Shown piece by piece: positions 46,912 to 61,435 of a stretch of DNA of 64,000 bases (the stretch's first letter is position 1; every line of letters begins with the position of its first letter). This DNA is from Chlorella sorokiniana (lineage: Eukaryota > Chlorophyta > Trebouxiophyceae > Chlorellales > Chlorellaceae). Where the stretch lies: contig CP084619.1 of the NCBI GenBank assembly GCA_025917655.1, positions 2,895,001-2,959,000 of the forward strand, in the 5' to 3' direction. A program made the translations under genes and the position numbers. The notes under the pieces were generated by a model. The model made no database searches. It was not told the origin of the DNA and was given only the letters and a program-made list of their open reading frames with translations.

Positions 46912-47275
46912 TGGGGCAAAGTTGTCAAGTCCAAGGAGGGGGCAGGGGGATAGGGGTGCAAGGCAGACCCCGACACCGTGTGTATTGCTTAATACTCTGC
47001 CTTCACAAGCAGTTTAGTCCCTTGAGAGGCCATTTGGTGGAAACGCGAGGGGTTGTGGTCCTTTCGCGGTACACAGTGACCCGATGCTTCTGCAGGGCAG
47101 CTGCAAGACCCCACCGCGTTTCATGGCCTGGATCCGTTTGTCCTCAGCTAGATACGCCGCAGGTTGAATAGTTTGCTGTGCGCCGCCAGCGGTAAACTCC
47201 TGCACAGGCTCAGGCACCGCGGGCAGATCGTCTGGCAACTTGCTGGCGACAGCAGCACCAGCCAACGCAAGACGA
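46912..47275. promoter_or_regulatory. Divergent region, hydrolase / copine 1
   Basis: About 360 bp between the two starts. A minus-strand frame across 47014-47300 has ordinary composition but no ATG in a sensible place and no family match. Otherwise nothing is evident. Confidence 0.3.
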
Positions 47276-50200
47276 ATGTTCCGAAAGCTGAAGAAGGAGA
47301 TGATGTGAGTAGGCAGCCTGGGGATGAAACTTTCGCAGGCATGTCGCTCCCGGCAGCCTTCCAAGGACTCACGGCCCTGCCTGTGCCTGTATTCCTGCCA
47401 CAAACAGGGAGGCGGTGGGCGCCGTAGACGACACGAAGCAGGCGGGAACCCTGAGCGACAGGAACAACTCAGGCTTGGCGGCAGCCGACGCAACGGCGGC
47501 CGTGGCACAGATGATGTCTGGGGGCGCTTCGACCTTGGTGGAGATCAACATCAAGGCACGCGGTCTGCCCAACTACGATGTCCTCAGGTGCGACCCTGAA
47601 GCGCCGGCAGCCCTGCTGCGCTGACGCTGCAACAGCCACATCTTGTGAGCGGTTTCTCACTTCCTCGGGTGTCCACATGGATCTCGCTGGCCGATTGGAC
47701 GTGCGTTTCCTCAGCTTATCCGCGACGTCCACCCCGCCCTGCCCTTGACCCGCAGCAAGAGCGACGCCATGGCCGTCATCTTTGCCGCCGACGGGCCCAA
47801 GCAGAAGAACTGGGCCGAGGTCGGGCGCACCGACACCGTGGCCAACTCTCTGGGTGGGTGGGAGCGTGGCTGGGTGGGCAGCCTGCTTGGCAGCCCTGCA
47901 ACTGTCCGGGGGCTCATCCGTTTGCAAAATTTGTATGTGTGAGCCAGACTTAGGCAGGGGAAAGAGCGGAGGCCCCCCACCCACCCCAGGCCCACACTCC
48001 CACCACCGCCACCTGCAGCCCCCGAGTTCCGCAAGCCGGTGCGCGCTGCCTACAGCTTTGAGCGCCTGCAGCCGATGCGCCTCGTCATTTACGATGTGGA
48101 CCAGCGGGAGAAGGACAACCGCAAGCTCAAGCTGGACCATCAGGACTTCCTGGGTGGGTGTCAGGCCGGGGGACAGGGGGCGCGTCGGGGGGCCAGCCCC
48201 TGCCTGCTCCCAAGCTGGACTGGCCGTCTGCTTGGCACCTCCTTGCCACACGCCTCCCCCTATGCCGTCCCCTTGTGCTGCAGCTCAAGGCCAGTTCTTG
48301 CTGTCAGACCTGCTGACCGCCGCGGGCCAGCGCCTGTCGCTGCCCCTGTCAGACAAGCACGGGCGCCCGCTGCCCGGCTGCGGTGCGGTGCTGATTGCGG
48401 AGCAGGTGCCCAACACCAACGCTGTGGTGAGTGAGGCCCGCTCGACAGCGGCAACGCGGGGCAGCGGTGGCGGCAGGGCAGCCTTCCAGGAATCATGCCC
48501 AAGCGCGTGCAAGCCTTGCGCTTCATGCCTCCCAGCAGCGCAGCTGGCAGGCCGCCGAGGCCCCCTTCATGCCTGCCGCAGGTCGAGCTGTGCCTGGCGG
48601 CCTCCAAGCTGGAGAACAAGGACAGCTGGGGCAAGTCGGACCCCTTCTTGCGCATCTCCAAGCTGCGCAGCTCCACGCACGAGTGGGTGCCCGTGGTCAA
48701 GAGCGAGGTAAGCAGGGCGGGCTGGCCAGGGTACATTCGCCCCAACTGCAAGCCACTGATGCTGCGGCCCCCAGGCCTTGTGGACAGAGCACCCATACGC
48801 ACACCCCGGTGCACCCCCCGCCGCCTCCCCCGCCCCAGGTAGTGGACAACAACCTGTCCCCCACGTGGAAGCCGCTGCGCGTGGCCATGTCCCAGCTGTG
48901 CAGCTGCGACCCCGAGCGCCCGCTGCTGCTGGAGGTGTTTGACCACGACATCGACGGCTCCCACGACCTCATCGGCCGCATCGAGACGTCCCTGGCCAAG
49001 CTGCAGGCGGCGGCGGCGGGCGGCCACGCCCTAACCCTAATCAACCCCAAGAAGCAGTCCAAGCCGGGCTACGTCTCCTCGGGCACCCTGGTAGTCAAGG
49101 GTGTGAGCGTCACGCCCGCCCCTCCTTCCTGGACTACGTGCGGGGCGGGCTGGAGGTGTCGTTCCTGGTGGCGGTGGACTTCACTGCCAGCAACGGCGAC
49201 CCGCGCGACCCCGCCTCCCTGCATCACTACAGCCAGCGACCAAGTATCTACGAGGGTGCGCGGCAGCTGAAGGGCCCAGGGAGCGCCCGTGCGCTGAGCC
49301 CAGAGCCATGCCTGTGCAGCGTGGGGAACCCGGGAACTGTGGAATGCGAGTATTTGAGGCTCACTCAGCAACGAGCCCGCCCGCCCCCCTCCAGACGCCA
49401 TCTCCTCCATTGGTGCCGTGCTGGAGCATTACGACACCGACCGCCGCTTCCCCGCCTTTGGCTTTGGCGCGGAGCTGTCTGGCACCGTGTCCCACTGCTT
49501 CCCGCTCAACGGCAGCCCGGGCAGCCCCGAGGTGGCGGGTGTGGCGGGCATCCTGCAGGCCTACCGTCACACCCTGTCCACCGTGCGGCTGTCGGGGCCC
49601 ACGCTCTTTGCGCCCTTGATCAAGACAGCTGCTCAGGTGTGTGTGTGGGGGCCAGCGTGGCTGTGCGTCAAGGCCCCCTGCGACCCTGCGTACATCTGCT
49701 TGCCTGGCCGTCCCGCTGTGCTGGCCTGCTGCCTGAGCTGCACCAACCGGCGCCCCTCGGCCCCCTGTGTCAGATCGCCTCCCAGCCAGCCCCCAGGCTC
49801 AAGTACAGCGTGCTGCTCATCCTGACTGACGGGTGCGCACGGCGCAAGGACGGGGCCGCCACGTCAGGGCCCTCCCTGGCCTGGGGGAGCCAGCAGCCCC
49901 CGCATGTTCTGCAGAGCTATGCTTGCCGTTGCACCCGGCCCACCCGCCTCACCGCTCCCCCCCCGGCTGCAGCTGCATCATGGACATGGCGGCCACCCTG
50001 CAGGCAGTGGTGGACGCCTCCGCCCTGCCCCTCTCCCTGCTCATTGTGGGGGTGGGCGACGCCGACTTCGGCGCCATGGAGGTGCGACGGAGGGGGCGCG
50101 CGCCACGGGGAGCCCGCCCTGCACCGTTCTGCAGTCGCGGGGCCGACGCGACAGCCCCGAGTCCTCCCCTGCCCAACCTCGCCCTCATACACTGAAGCCC

Positions 50201-51304
50201 CCGGGCCTCCTTCTCTGGGCAGGCCCTGGACGGCGACAAGAAGAAGCTGAAGGCACCAAATGGGCGCAAGGCGGAGCGCGACTGCGTGCAGTTCTGCGAG
50301 CTGCGCCCGCACAAGGTGCGCACTGCCGCGCCCCGCCCGCCACCCGGACCGCATCGTGCGCAGCGTCCAGTCGCAGGCCGAGCCAGCCGTGCATCCCTGT
50401 CGGGCAGCGGGTGCGTCGCTGCCCCTGCTCATGTGCCGTCCCATCCCCTTCCCCCTTCTCCCGCAGCGCGACACCGTGGAAGGCCTGGCTACCAAGCTGC
50501 TGGCGGAGCTGCCGGGCCAGGTGGTGCAGTACTTTCACGACATGCGGCGCACGCCACCGCCCCCGCCGCCCATGGCCCCCACCGCCTCTGCGGCACCCCC
50601 CCCCCGCTGCTGCTGGGTACGGGGCGCCTACCCCGCACCCCGGCTCTGGCTACCCAGGAGCAGCGCCTGCTGCCGGCAGTGCCTTCCCGCCAGCAGCGCC
50701 GGCAACTGGTGCTGGCTACCCGCCAGCTGCCCCAACAGCGTCTGCCTACCCGCCGGCCGCGCCTCCCAGCGCACCTGGCTACCCGCCAGCTGCCCCGTCA
50801 GCCGCTCCTGGGTACCCGCCTGCACAGGCGTCTGCTGGCTCTGGCTACCCCCTGCCGCGCCCCCGCTGGGGCCGGCTACCCCCTGCCGCCCCCGCGGCTA
50901 GCGGCTACCCCCTGCCGCCCCCGCGGCTGGCGGCTACCCGCCTGCCGCTCCCCCGCTGGGGCCGGCTACCCGCCTGCCGCCCCCGCGGCTGGCGGCTACC
51001 CCCTGGCGCTCCTCCCTCGGCTGGCGGCTACCCCCATGCCACCCAGCATGACAACGGATACCCACCGGCTGCGGCGCCGGCGGCCCCGCCTACCCGCCCT
51101 CTGCCCCGCACGCCGGCTCAGGCTACCCGCCAGCTGCACCGGCGGCAAGCCATGGCTACCCCGCCCACGCGGCACCCCCACCTCACTCCGCGCCGGCAGA
51201 CGGCTGGATGGGTGCCACTGCCGCGCCCTCCAATGCCTACCCTGCGCCGGCTGCCTACCCCCACCCGCGCCCGGCGCATATCCGGGAGCTACCCCTCGGT
51301 GTAG
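47276..51304 (+). CDS. Copine 1: two C2 domains, copine/vWA domain and GYPPAAP-repeat tail
   Basis: Calcium-dependent phospholipid-binding protein. A short exon (47276-47304, MFRKLKKEMM) joins in phase to exon 2 at about 47410 (EAVGAVDDTKQAG). C2A: LVEINIKARGLPNYDVL, SKSDAMAVIFAADGPKQKNW, LVIYDVDQREKDNRKLKLDH. C2B: VELCLAASKLENKDSWGKSD and LLLEVFDHDIDGSHDLIGRI, with Ca-binding Asp residues kept. The vWA part has [27 protein letters not shown] (MIDAS-like DxTxS), [65 protein letters not shown] and LLAELPGQVVQYFHDMR. A Pro/Tyr/Gly repeat tail follows to 51304. One C is missing at 49119-49122, and the tail drifts in frame because of C-run slips. It is the first of a tandem pair. Confidence 0.9.
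50620..51300 (+). repeat. GYPPAAP-type coding repeat in the copine 1 tail
   Basis: A degenerate minisatellite with units around GGCTACCCNCCTGCCGCN encodes repeats such as GAGYPPAAP, SAYPPAAP, APGYPPAAP and GGYPxAAP. From about 50850 the frame is lost and regained because nearly every TAC-CCC-CCT unit shows five C residues rather than six. More than a dozen units are visible. The tail resembles the N-terminal GYPP-rich regions of annexins A7 and A11. Confidence 0.8.
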
Positions 51305-51861
51305 CGCTGCGCTTAAGCGTCAGGCTCGCCAGGCTTGAACCCATCCAAGAACGCAAAACAAAAAAACCGCCCCCACCCCTGAGTTCTGCATCCCATCACT
51401 GCCTTGCTACCTGCCTCTGCCCAGCCATGATGTTCCAGCCTCAAATCTGTCCCCTGCATTGATGTGCCTGTTCACTCTTTAAATATGAAGTAACATGAAA
51501 TCCAGATTGAGTTTCCAGTTGGGCAGCACCAACGACGACGTGCACAGCAGGCCACAGCACAAAAACAAACAGCCGGCATCGCTTTGGGGCCTTATTTACG
51601 CCATCATTTCGTTGTTGTGCAGGAGTAAACAGTCATTCTGCCCCAAATCACTGAACGCCCGAGAGTCCGAAGTACCGCGTTCGTCGCTTGCCAGTGTATA
51701 CCTTCACATCCCGTCTTTGTGTGTCTGTGCAAAGGTTAGCTAGCGTCGATGACCCCTTTGCCCCGCGAAGCGCGCCGCTGTGTCGATAGCGCCCGCCGCC
51801 CCTTGCCGCCCTGCGCGGTCGAGTCCCGTGCCGGTCTTCCCTCTTGCGAGCAGGTCCCTAG
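51305..51861 (+). other. Copine 1 3' UTR and copine 2 promoter
   Basis: An AT-richer region of 557 bp between tandem genes. It holds an A-rich stretch near 51355-51366 and a TTTAAATATGAAG patch near 51477. No exact TGTAA was seen close to the copine 1 stop. The 5' part of the copine 2 leader should lie near 51700-51861. Confidence 0.35.
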
Positions 51862-54664
<2,803 letters not shown>

Positions 54665-55171
54665 CCACATAGAAGGAGCTCGCCGCCACAAAGGGCCAAC
54701 GAGGCAACTGATGGCCCGGCTCCTGGCTGAGATCCGTCCTAATACTGCCAGATTGCACGCAGTACTGACTGTGGGCTTTGGTTGGTCACATGTGGGCCAT
54801 TCACCTTAGCTGGCTTGCTTTGTAAGAGGACCGGCAGCGGAACGCAACAACCGCTGCGCCCACCCTGTCGCGTGCGCTGTGGCGGCGGTTTGAAACTCCA
54901 TCCATGTGGGAGCTCGGCAAGCTCTTCAAGGTTCCATCAAACGAAACCCAGCATAGTCTGCGATTTTTGTCTTCCCACATTCGCGAATTTGAGGCGCGGG
55001 GCAACTAACTAGCCTGCCAGGAGTGCTCGCGCGCCGGGGGCTCTGCCCCAGAGCGTGACGCTTTCAGTAGCATGTTCATACTGGTCTGCAGCAGAGCGGC
55101 TTGAGACACCACTGGCCGATCGCATTTTTAGTGGCCGCGACGCGGCGGAGACGCGGGCAGCAACCGCGGAA
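54665..55171 (+). other. Spacer between copine 2 and the Cramped/TKI1 gene
   Basis: About 500 bp between head-to-tail genes. The part near 54930-55010 is AT-richer and is a reasonable promoter site. No gene-like frame was recognised. Confidence 0.3.
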
Positions 55172-58100
55172 ATGGAGGCAGGGAAGCCGCAGCCGTTGGA
55201 AGACCAGCTGCCGCAAGATCTACGCGCCACTGCCAGCATAGACGACGTCGCTGCCACCCTGCCGGTGCGCGCTTCACACCGGCACACGGCTGGACTCGCA
55301 TGCATCCGCATGCAGGGCAGCAGTTGTGTTTTTGCACATGCACAGTTCAGGCTTGAAGCTAGCAGCTTCAACGACCCTTGCTGATAGTTTGCAGGTCGAG
55401 GGCGATGAGGAGGACGCCAACGGGTGCCAAGACCTGGTTGCCGCGGCTTCTGGTGGTGCCCCCAGCAGGGCGAGGGCGGAGCCCCAGGTGTGCATCCCTG
55501 CCAAGCTTTCTGGTTATGCTTTTTACCACAGCACCAGTGTACCATTTGTTCAGCCCTGTTGCCACACTGAGAGCAGCCAATGGACCCTCGCAGAGGGCGG
55601 CAAGCGCGACTATGTGCGCTGGCTGCCCCAGGAGGAGGGGGTGTTCTACTCTGCGCTGCGCGGGGTGGCGGGGCAGAAACCGGAGGTGTGCCTGCGCCAT
55701 ATCACAGCGCAGCTGGGCGGCTCCAAGGACTACCCGCAGGTGAGCGTGTGTGTGCGCGGGGGCGGGGGCGGGGCGCTTCGGTGGGGCTACCAAAGGCACA
55801 CACGTGTTGGGGGTGGGGCGTGGGCCTGTGGCCCCGTGCTCAGCAGAGCTGCAGGACGGCCGGGCTGCCTTGTGCTCCGCTGGATGCCCGGGGCATGGAG
55901 CCCCAGCTCTGCTTTCACATGCGCAGGTGCGTCACTACTACTACCGCCTCATCAAGCGGCTGAACAAGCTGTTGGGCGAGGGCGCCACCCTGGACACGCG
56001 CAACCCGCTGCAGATCCACCAATCCATGCTCAAGTTCTGGGAGGTGGTGAGCTGGCGCCGCAGCCCGCAGGCTTGCTACCGCGCGCCCTGCTGGTGCAGC
56101 CGCTGCTGTCGGCGGTGCTCGCCTACCCTGCTGCCGCACGCTGGCGCACCTGGTGCTGCGTCCCCATCAGCCTCCTGTCTGCGGCCGTGCTCCGGTGACA
56201 TTGGCAGGATCCGCTGCCTCCCCGCTTGATGGCCAGGTTGTGTCCAAGGGCATGCACGGCACTTGCATGGCAGGCATCATGCGCAAGCCACGCAAGTCAC
56301 GGGAGCTGAGCAGCACGGTGCAGAAGGGGGTCAAGGCTGTCTTGCAGAAAACCAGCGGCGCAGCGGCGGGTGCAGGGGGCGTAGCGCCTGGTGGCGCACG
56401 TGGCAGCGGGCCCAGCCGCAAGCGCAAGCCGCGAGAGGACGCCTTGGATGCTGCGGGGGCTGCTGCCGCCATGCAGGGCAGCTCGGCCGACGTGGACATG
56501 GCCGACGCAGCTGAGCCTCCCGCCAAGCAGCAGCGCCGCACAGTGGGCCCTAGCACTCGCCAGCAGTGCCTGCTGGCTGTGGCAGAGGCAGAGGTGGAGG
56601 AGATCGCCGGAGGTGGCGCTGCTGGCGACCCAGCGGCAGCGGGCGGCGCTCCCGCAGCGGACAGCTCACGCAGCCAGACGGGTGGCCATGAGGGAGGCGC
56701 TGGCTGTGACAAGCTCGCCGCCAGCAGTCAGACGGCAGGCAGCCAGCCGCGAGACGACGATAAGCCGCCGTTGGCAGGCGCCGCGCTGAGTTTCCGCAGC
56801 AGCAGCGCTGCGGGGCTATCTGCTGCGCCGCTGGACGGCAGCACGGGCCAGGTGGGCGGTCGGCAGCGGCTCCAGCTGCAGCTGGTACCGCTGGATGTGG
56901 CCACAGCTCAGGACATGTCTGCGGCAGGGCTGCACCCTTTCTTGGAGCTCACTCTGAGCAGCGGCAAGAGCCTGCTATCGGTGCTGCACCACCTGAGCAA
57001 CAAGTGGCGGCAGGCTGCGCCCAGCCGGGAAGGCGGCGCGGCTGGCGGCTCGCTTTATGTCCATGCGGCGAGCGACTGCCCCATCCCTCTGCGCGGGGTG
57101 TGCTGGGGGCCCCGAGTGTGATGGGCAGCTGAAGGTGAGGCAAGGCTGCGTGGGGTGGGGTGAAGCAGGATGCGGGTTGTCACGGGTGCGCAGCCGCCCT
57201 TCATGCGTCCGCCTGCTGACTCCCTCCTGCTTCCTCGTGCAGGTGGGAGACATCTATGCCAGCCTGAACTGCCCCACTCCTTTCCAGCTGCTGTACTCCT
57301 GGGCGCCCTGCCCCAGCAGCCTGGCGGCAGCAGGCGCAGCGGCAGACGCGTCGCCCAGGCCTGGCCGGCCACCCAGCATTCAAGGCGAGCAGCAGCAGCC
57401 GCACGCATCGCAAGCAGCCCAGCTCAAAGCGGAACTGCGGGAAGCACTGTCAGCTGTGGCGGCAGCGGCGCCGGCGGCCATGGTAATGGACCCACGCGCA
57501 GCAGCAGCGGGCGTGCCTGCTGAACCATCCCAGCAGCAACAGCAGCAGCAGCTGCAGCCGCCTGCATCCAGGCACCCGACTTTCATGCAGATGCTGCAGA
57601 GTGGCGATGCTCCTAGCCAGCCACTACCAGTGGCTTCTGGATCCGCGCCTGCAGCGGCGGCCGCGCAGAATGAGCAGCAGCAGCAGCAGCAGTTGGCTGC
57701 TACCCCAGCTGCTTTGCGTGGCAGCCAGGCAGCGGGCGGGGCACCCCTTGCTGCGCCGTCAGGGGATTTAGCGCAGACTCCGGGCACATGCGACGCACGA
57801 AAGCCTCGTGGCCTGCTGGGCCTGCTGCAAACACCGCCCACCAAGGCTTCGGCACAGGGCCGCAAGCGCACGCCTGCCGCCAAGAAGCAGGCGCAGTCGC
57901 AGCGCAAGCCGCTCCGCAGCGCAGGCGTGGCCGTCCGTCAGGGCGGACAGCCAAAGGCTGCACCGCAGCAGCAGCCTGCTGTCCAGGCACAGGCTGGGGG
58001 TCGTGCTTGCAAGCCAGCACGCCCATCCCTGCCGGCTTTGCCCCCTACCTGTGGGGGCCCATGCACCCGCACCTGCAGCAGCCGCAGCAGCCACACCTGG

Positions 58101-59139
58101 CCCAGCCACAGCAGCCGCAGGTGCCCATCCTGCAGCAGCAGCAGCCTCAGGTTCTTCAGGCAGCTCAGCAGTTCCCGTCAGCGCCAGACCCCCACGCTGG
58201 TGAGCGCCTGGCTGGGGAGCTGGCCCTTGGCGACTCGCTGCTGGGCATGCTGGGTGAGGCGGGGGGCGCGAGGGGGCACGCGGGAGCAGGCAGGTGCCTC
58301 CTGTCAGCGCTTCACTCGCCAGGCCACGCGCCCGCTGTGTGTTGCACGGCTGTGCTGCGATTTGCCAACTCTGTTGGCATGCAGGCATGCCCACTCTGCC
58401 CATGACTGCCAGCCCAGGCAAGGGAGACCAGCAGCCCGGCAGCGGTAGGTTGAATTGCAGCCAGCCCATAGTCATTGGCAGCTCTGGTGGCAGGCAGTGA
58501 GCTCACCTGTGTGCTTGTAATTGCTTGCAGTGCCTCCCCTGCCGGGGTCTGGAGACTTCAGCCTGAAGAGCTGGCCCAGTCTGTCACCGCCCTCCAACTT
58601 CCAACTGCCCGAGGGCTTTGACACAGGCCTGTCGCCGCTTGGCAAGCCCGCTGCCGGGATCGCAGCCCCTCCGCAAGTGGCGGCAGGCAGGCTGACAGGA
58701 GGCTCCAAGGCGGCTGCTGCGAAGAACGACGCCATGCAGCCTGGGCTGGGCGCAACAGGCTTCAGCCTGCTGCTCGCGGGGAGCAGTCGCTGAGGCAGCA
58801 GGATGTGCAGCAGGCAGCGGCAGAACAGCCCGCCATGGATCAGCCGCAGCAAGCAGCGCCGCCAGCAGCAGACACGTTGTTTGGCGGCATGAGCTTCTTG
58901 GGGTTCCCGGCCAGTGACAGCAAGATGCTGGATGGCGGCGGCATGGCAGCGGGAGCTGCAGGCGCCATCCCTCTGCTGCCGGAAAAGGAACTTGCGGACC
59001 TGACCCTTGACTTTGGGAGCCTGTTGGGCGGGGGGATGCGGCACCCAGCTGGCTGGGGGCGCCAGCCAGCGGAGCGCGTGCCGACCAGCCGCAGCAGCAG
59101 CTGGTGGGCGAGCGCCCCTTTGCCAGCTTGTTCGGGTGA
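55172..59139 (+). CDS. TKI1: SANT-domain protein, Cramped (CRAMP1) / TSL-kinase-interacting protein 1 homologue
   Basis: Animal Cramped controls linker histone H1 genes; plant TKI1 binds the Tousled kinase. The start at ATG 55172 (MEAGKPQPLEDQLPQD) is the first in-frame Met. The SANT domain reads RDYVRWLPQEEGVFYSALRG (about 55610-55670), PEVCLRHITAQLGGSKDYPQ and, after an intron, VRHYYYRLIKRLNKLLGEGA with LDTRNPLQIHQSMLKFWEVV. A long Ala/Ser/Lys-rich middle has a basic SRKRKPREDA motif. The second conserved region reads RLQLQLVPLDVATAQDM, GLHPFLELTLSSGKSLLSVL, HHLSNKWRQA and VGDIYASLNCPTPFQLLYSW, as in TKI1. Gln-rich sequence follows, then SGDFSLKSWPSLSPPSNFQL. With one extra G at 59030-59035 the protein ends VGERPFASLFG at TGA 59137-59139. 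Confidence 0.85.
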
Positions 59140-59774
59140 TGCATGCGTTTATACAGCCTCTGCTGTGTTCTTGATTCACATTCTTGCTGTACCTCTACAT
59201 TTTCCACGCCATCATGCAACCGACCAGGGCCATTTGTCCCTGGAATGAAGGCAGTGGAAGCTGCAGGGCAGGTCCATGGCGGGCGGTTTTATTCCAGCGG
59301 AAGCACATCGATCCATTATTATATCGTCCTCCTGGTTGCAATCCGACGACAGTCAAAGCCAGCCACCTTGTCACACCCGCGTAGACGTAACCAGGTGCGG
59401 GACAAGTGTCGCGAGGTTGGGTTGCATTGCTACCGAATCGCCAGCAGCCGGACAGAAACATAAGTCTTGATCAAAGGCACCCTCTGCCGGCTGAGGCAAC
59501 ACGAACGAAACCAGATTGATCTGTAGTCTGGGTAGACCCAGTTAGACAGATACCACGCTCGCTTCCTTACGTCGCAAGTGTTCAGTACACAAAACCACTC
59601 ACTGACTACCGTCTCATGATTGTCACCTCGGCGTCACTGCTGCCCAGCATTAGTGGTCGACTGCCCAGCATGCACAGCATGTCGCAGCAGCAGCGCAAGC
59701 GTAGAGCCTCTCCCCTGTGGCCCCTGCCTGCAAGGCCTGTTGCATGCCTGCATCTTGCAGGCTTGTTGCCCGCA
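59140..59774 (+). other. Spacer before the LCCL gene
   Basis: A 635-bp, relatively AT-rich stretch holding the 3' UTR of the Cramped gene and the LCCL promoter. A perfect inverted repeat CTGGGT-AG-ACCCAG lies at 59528-59541. No supported gene. Confidence 0.35.
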
Positions 59775-61435
59775 ATGGTAATTCTTTTTGGAAAACTGCT
59801 GGTCCTACTGGCCCTTGGTGCGTCCCAAATGTTCAACCTGGGGGCGACACCGGGGTGCCGGTGGTGCCAACGCCAGCAGGTCTCGATACTCCTTCCGCTC
59901 ATGATACCTGCTCTCGTACTGTGCAGGATCTACTTTGACGCAGGGCGCTGTTGTGAAGCTTACCTGCGGCAGCACAAACTCAGCGGAAGTCAGTAAGTGG
60001 TGCTGCTGTTGCAAGTGCTGTCAGTAGCTGCTTGCGTACTAACGATTGATTGTGCATCTGCCCTCTGGCCCTTGCAGCTGTCAACACAGTTGCCACTGTC
60101 TCGACCGTCTCCTGCCCCAGGGGCTGCAAGTCTGTCGGCAGCACTGTTTATGGAACAAGCGTCTACACCTCTGACAGCCCCATCTGCAAGGCCGCCATCC
60201 ACGCGGGCGTGATCACTGACGCCGGCGGCCAGTTCAAACTCTATTACGCCCGGGCAGGACCACCTACACAGGCATGCTTGCTTTGTAGACAGCGTGCTTG
60301 CTTATTTCGCTCTCACCACGTGTTTCACCTGAATGCTGCAGCCTCCACCCGGAACGGGATCACCACCAGGTCCTACGGCTCCTGGCGCTCCTCCTTCAAG
60401 TTTGTTGGCCCTGCTCTCGGCCCCAGCGTGGACTGCGCAAAAACCAACGCATTCCGGTGTGTGCTTGGTTCTGCAAGACGCCTGCCCACGCCTGCGCCTG
60501 TAGCCTGTGCTCAGCAAGCACATTGACCCTCTGTGCATGTGCAGGGATGTGGTGGGTGTGGGTGGCGGCGTGGCTTATAACCGCACCAAGCTGACCCTGG
60601 CCTGCCCTGCCGGGTGTCTCGGCCAGGGCGGTGGCGTGTTTGGAACGGGTGCGGGTGTGGGTGTTGGTGGTGGCTGGGGAGGGTAAGCATCTGTGCCGAC
60701 AGCCGCGTGCATCCAGTGCTGAGGTGCCTGCCACCTCTGTCCCTGCAGGCGCATACACATCCGACTCACGGATCTGCCTGGCAGCAATCCACGCAGGCGT
60801 CATCACCAACTCTGGCGGGTGAGTGGCTGAGGACGCTGCGCCACGCAGGGCCCCCGCCCCCGGCGCAGCCGACCTTGCTCACCCTGGCCCGGACCTGCCT
60901 TGTGCACAGGACCTTCACAATGTACGACTACAAGGGGCTCGCATCGTACCGCGGCTCCCTCTCCCGCAACGTGACAACCCGGACGTGGGGCTCCTGGGGC
61001 CACAGCTTCCGCTTCCGGCCTGTTGTGGACCTGGCCTGCGGCAGCACCAACAGCCGGAACCTGCTGGTCAACGCGACGGTGACAACCCAGGTGGCCGTCT
61101 GCCCTGCAAAGTGCTACGAAGCGGGCGGTGATGTCTACGGCAACCAGGCTACAGGCTACCGCTCCAACTCACTGGTGTGCCGGGCGGCGCTGCATGCCGG
61201 CGTGATCAGCAACAATGGCGGGGTGGTCATTGTCCGCTACGTGAAGGGCCTATCGGCTTACAAAGGTATGCAAGGGAGGGGGCTTCAAGTCTGACTGCAT
61301 TCACAGCTCCTCCTGCATGCCGCCTGAGCCTCCGTGCTTCCTACAGAGGACCTGAAACTGATTGCAGGCAGCACCGCCAACTTCATCACGTCGAAGGCAG
61401 CAGCCGCATCACCAAATGCGTTCAAGTTCGTCTGA
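59775..61435 (+). CDS. Secreted protein with three LCCL domains
   Basis: ATG 59775 begins a signal peptide (MVILFGKLLVLLALGASQMF). Three LCCL domains follow. LCCL1 (about 60100-60410): CPRGCKSVGSTVYGTSVYTS, ICKAAIHAGVITDAGGQFKL, YGSWRSSFKF. LCCL2 (60600-61015): CPAGCLGQGGGVFGTG, ICLAAIHAGVITNSGGTFTM, WGSWGHSFRF. LCCL3 (61100-61260): CPAKCYEAGGDVYGNQATGY, VCRAALHAGVISNNGGVVIV. Each has the CxxxC pair and later Cys plus the AA(I/L)HAGVI core. The end reads ASPNAFKFV with TGA 61433-61435. About seven exons. LCCL domains (from Limulus factor C, cochlin and Lgl1) are extracellular modules thought to bind lipid A or glycans. No other domain is present. Function unknown; cell-wall or surface role is inference. 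Confidence 0.85.

Noticed and set aside
47014-47300. Minus-strand frame reading NIRLALAGAAVASKLPDDLP
   Set aside because: Reads plausibly but has no convincing ATG, no family match, and overlaps the copine 1 first exon and promoter.
49029-49040. CCCTAACCCTAA, two telomere-like units
   Set aside because: Lies inside a copine 1 exon encoding HALTLINP; only two units, chance match to codons.
60235-60350. Possible insertion of about 30 residues or non-canonical intron within LCCL1
   Set aside because: A normal GT donor (TTT|GTAGAC near 60287) joins in phase to the acceptor at about 60341, so a standard intron explains it.
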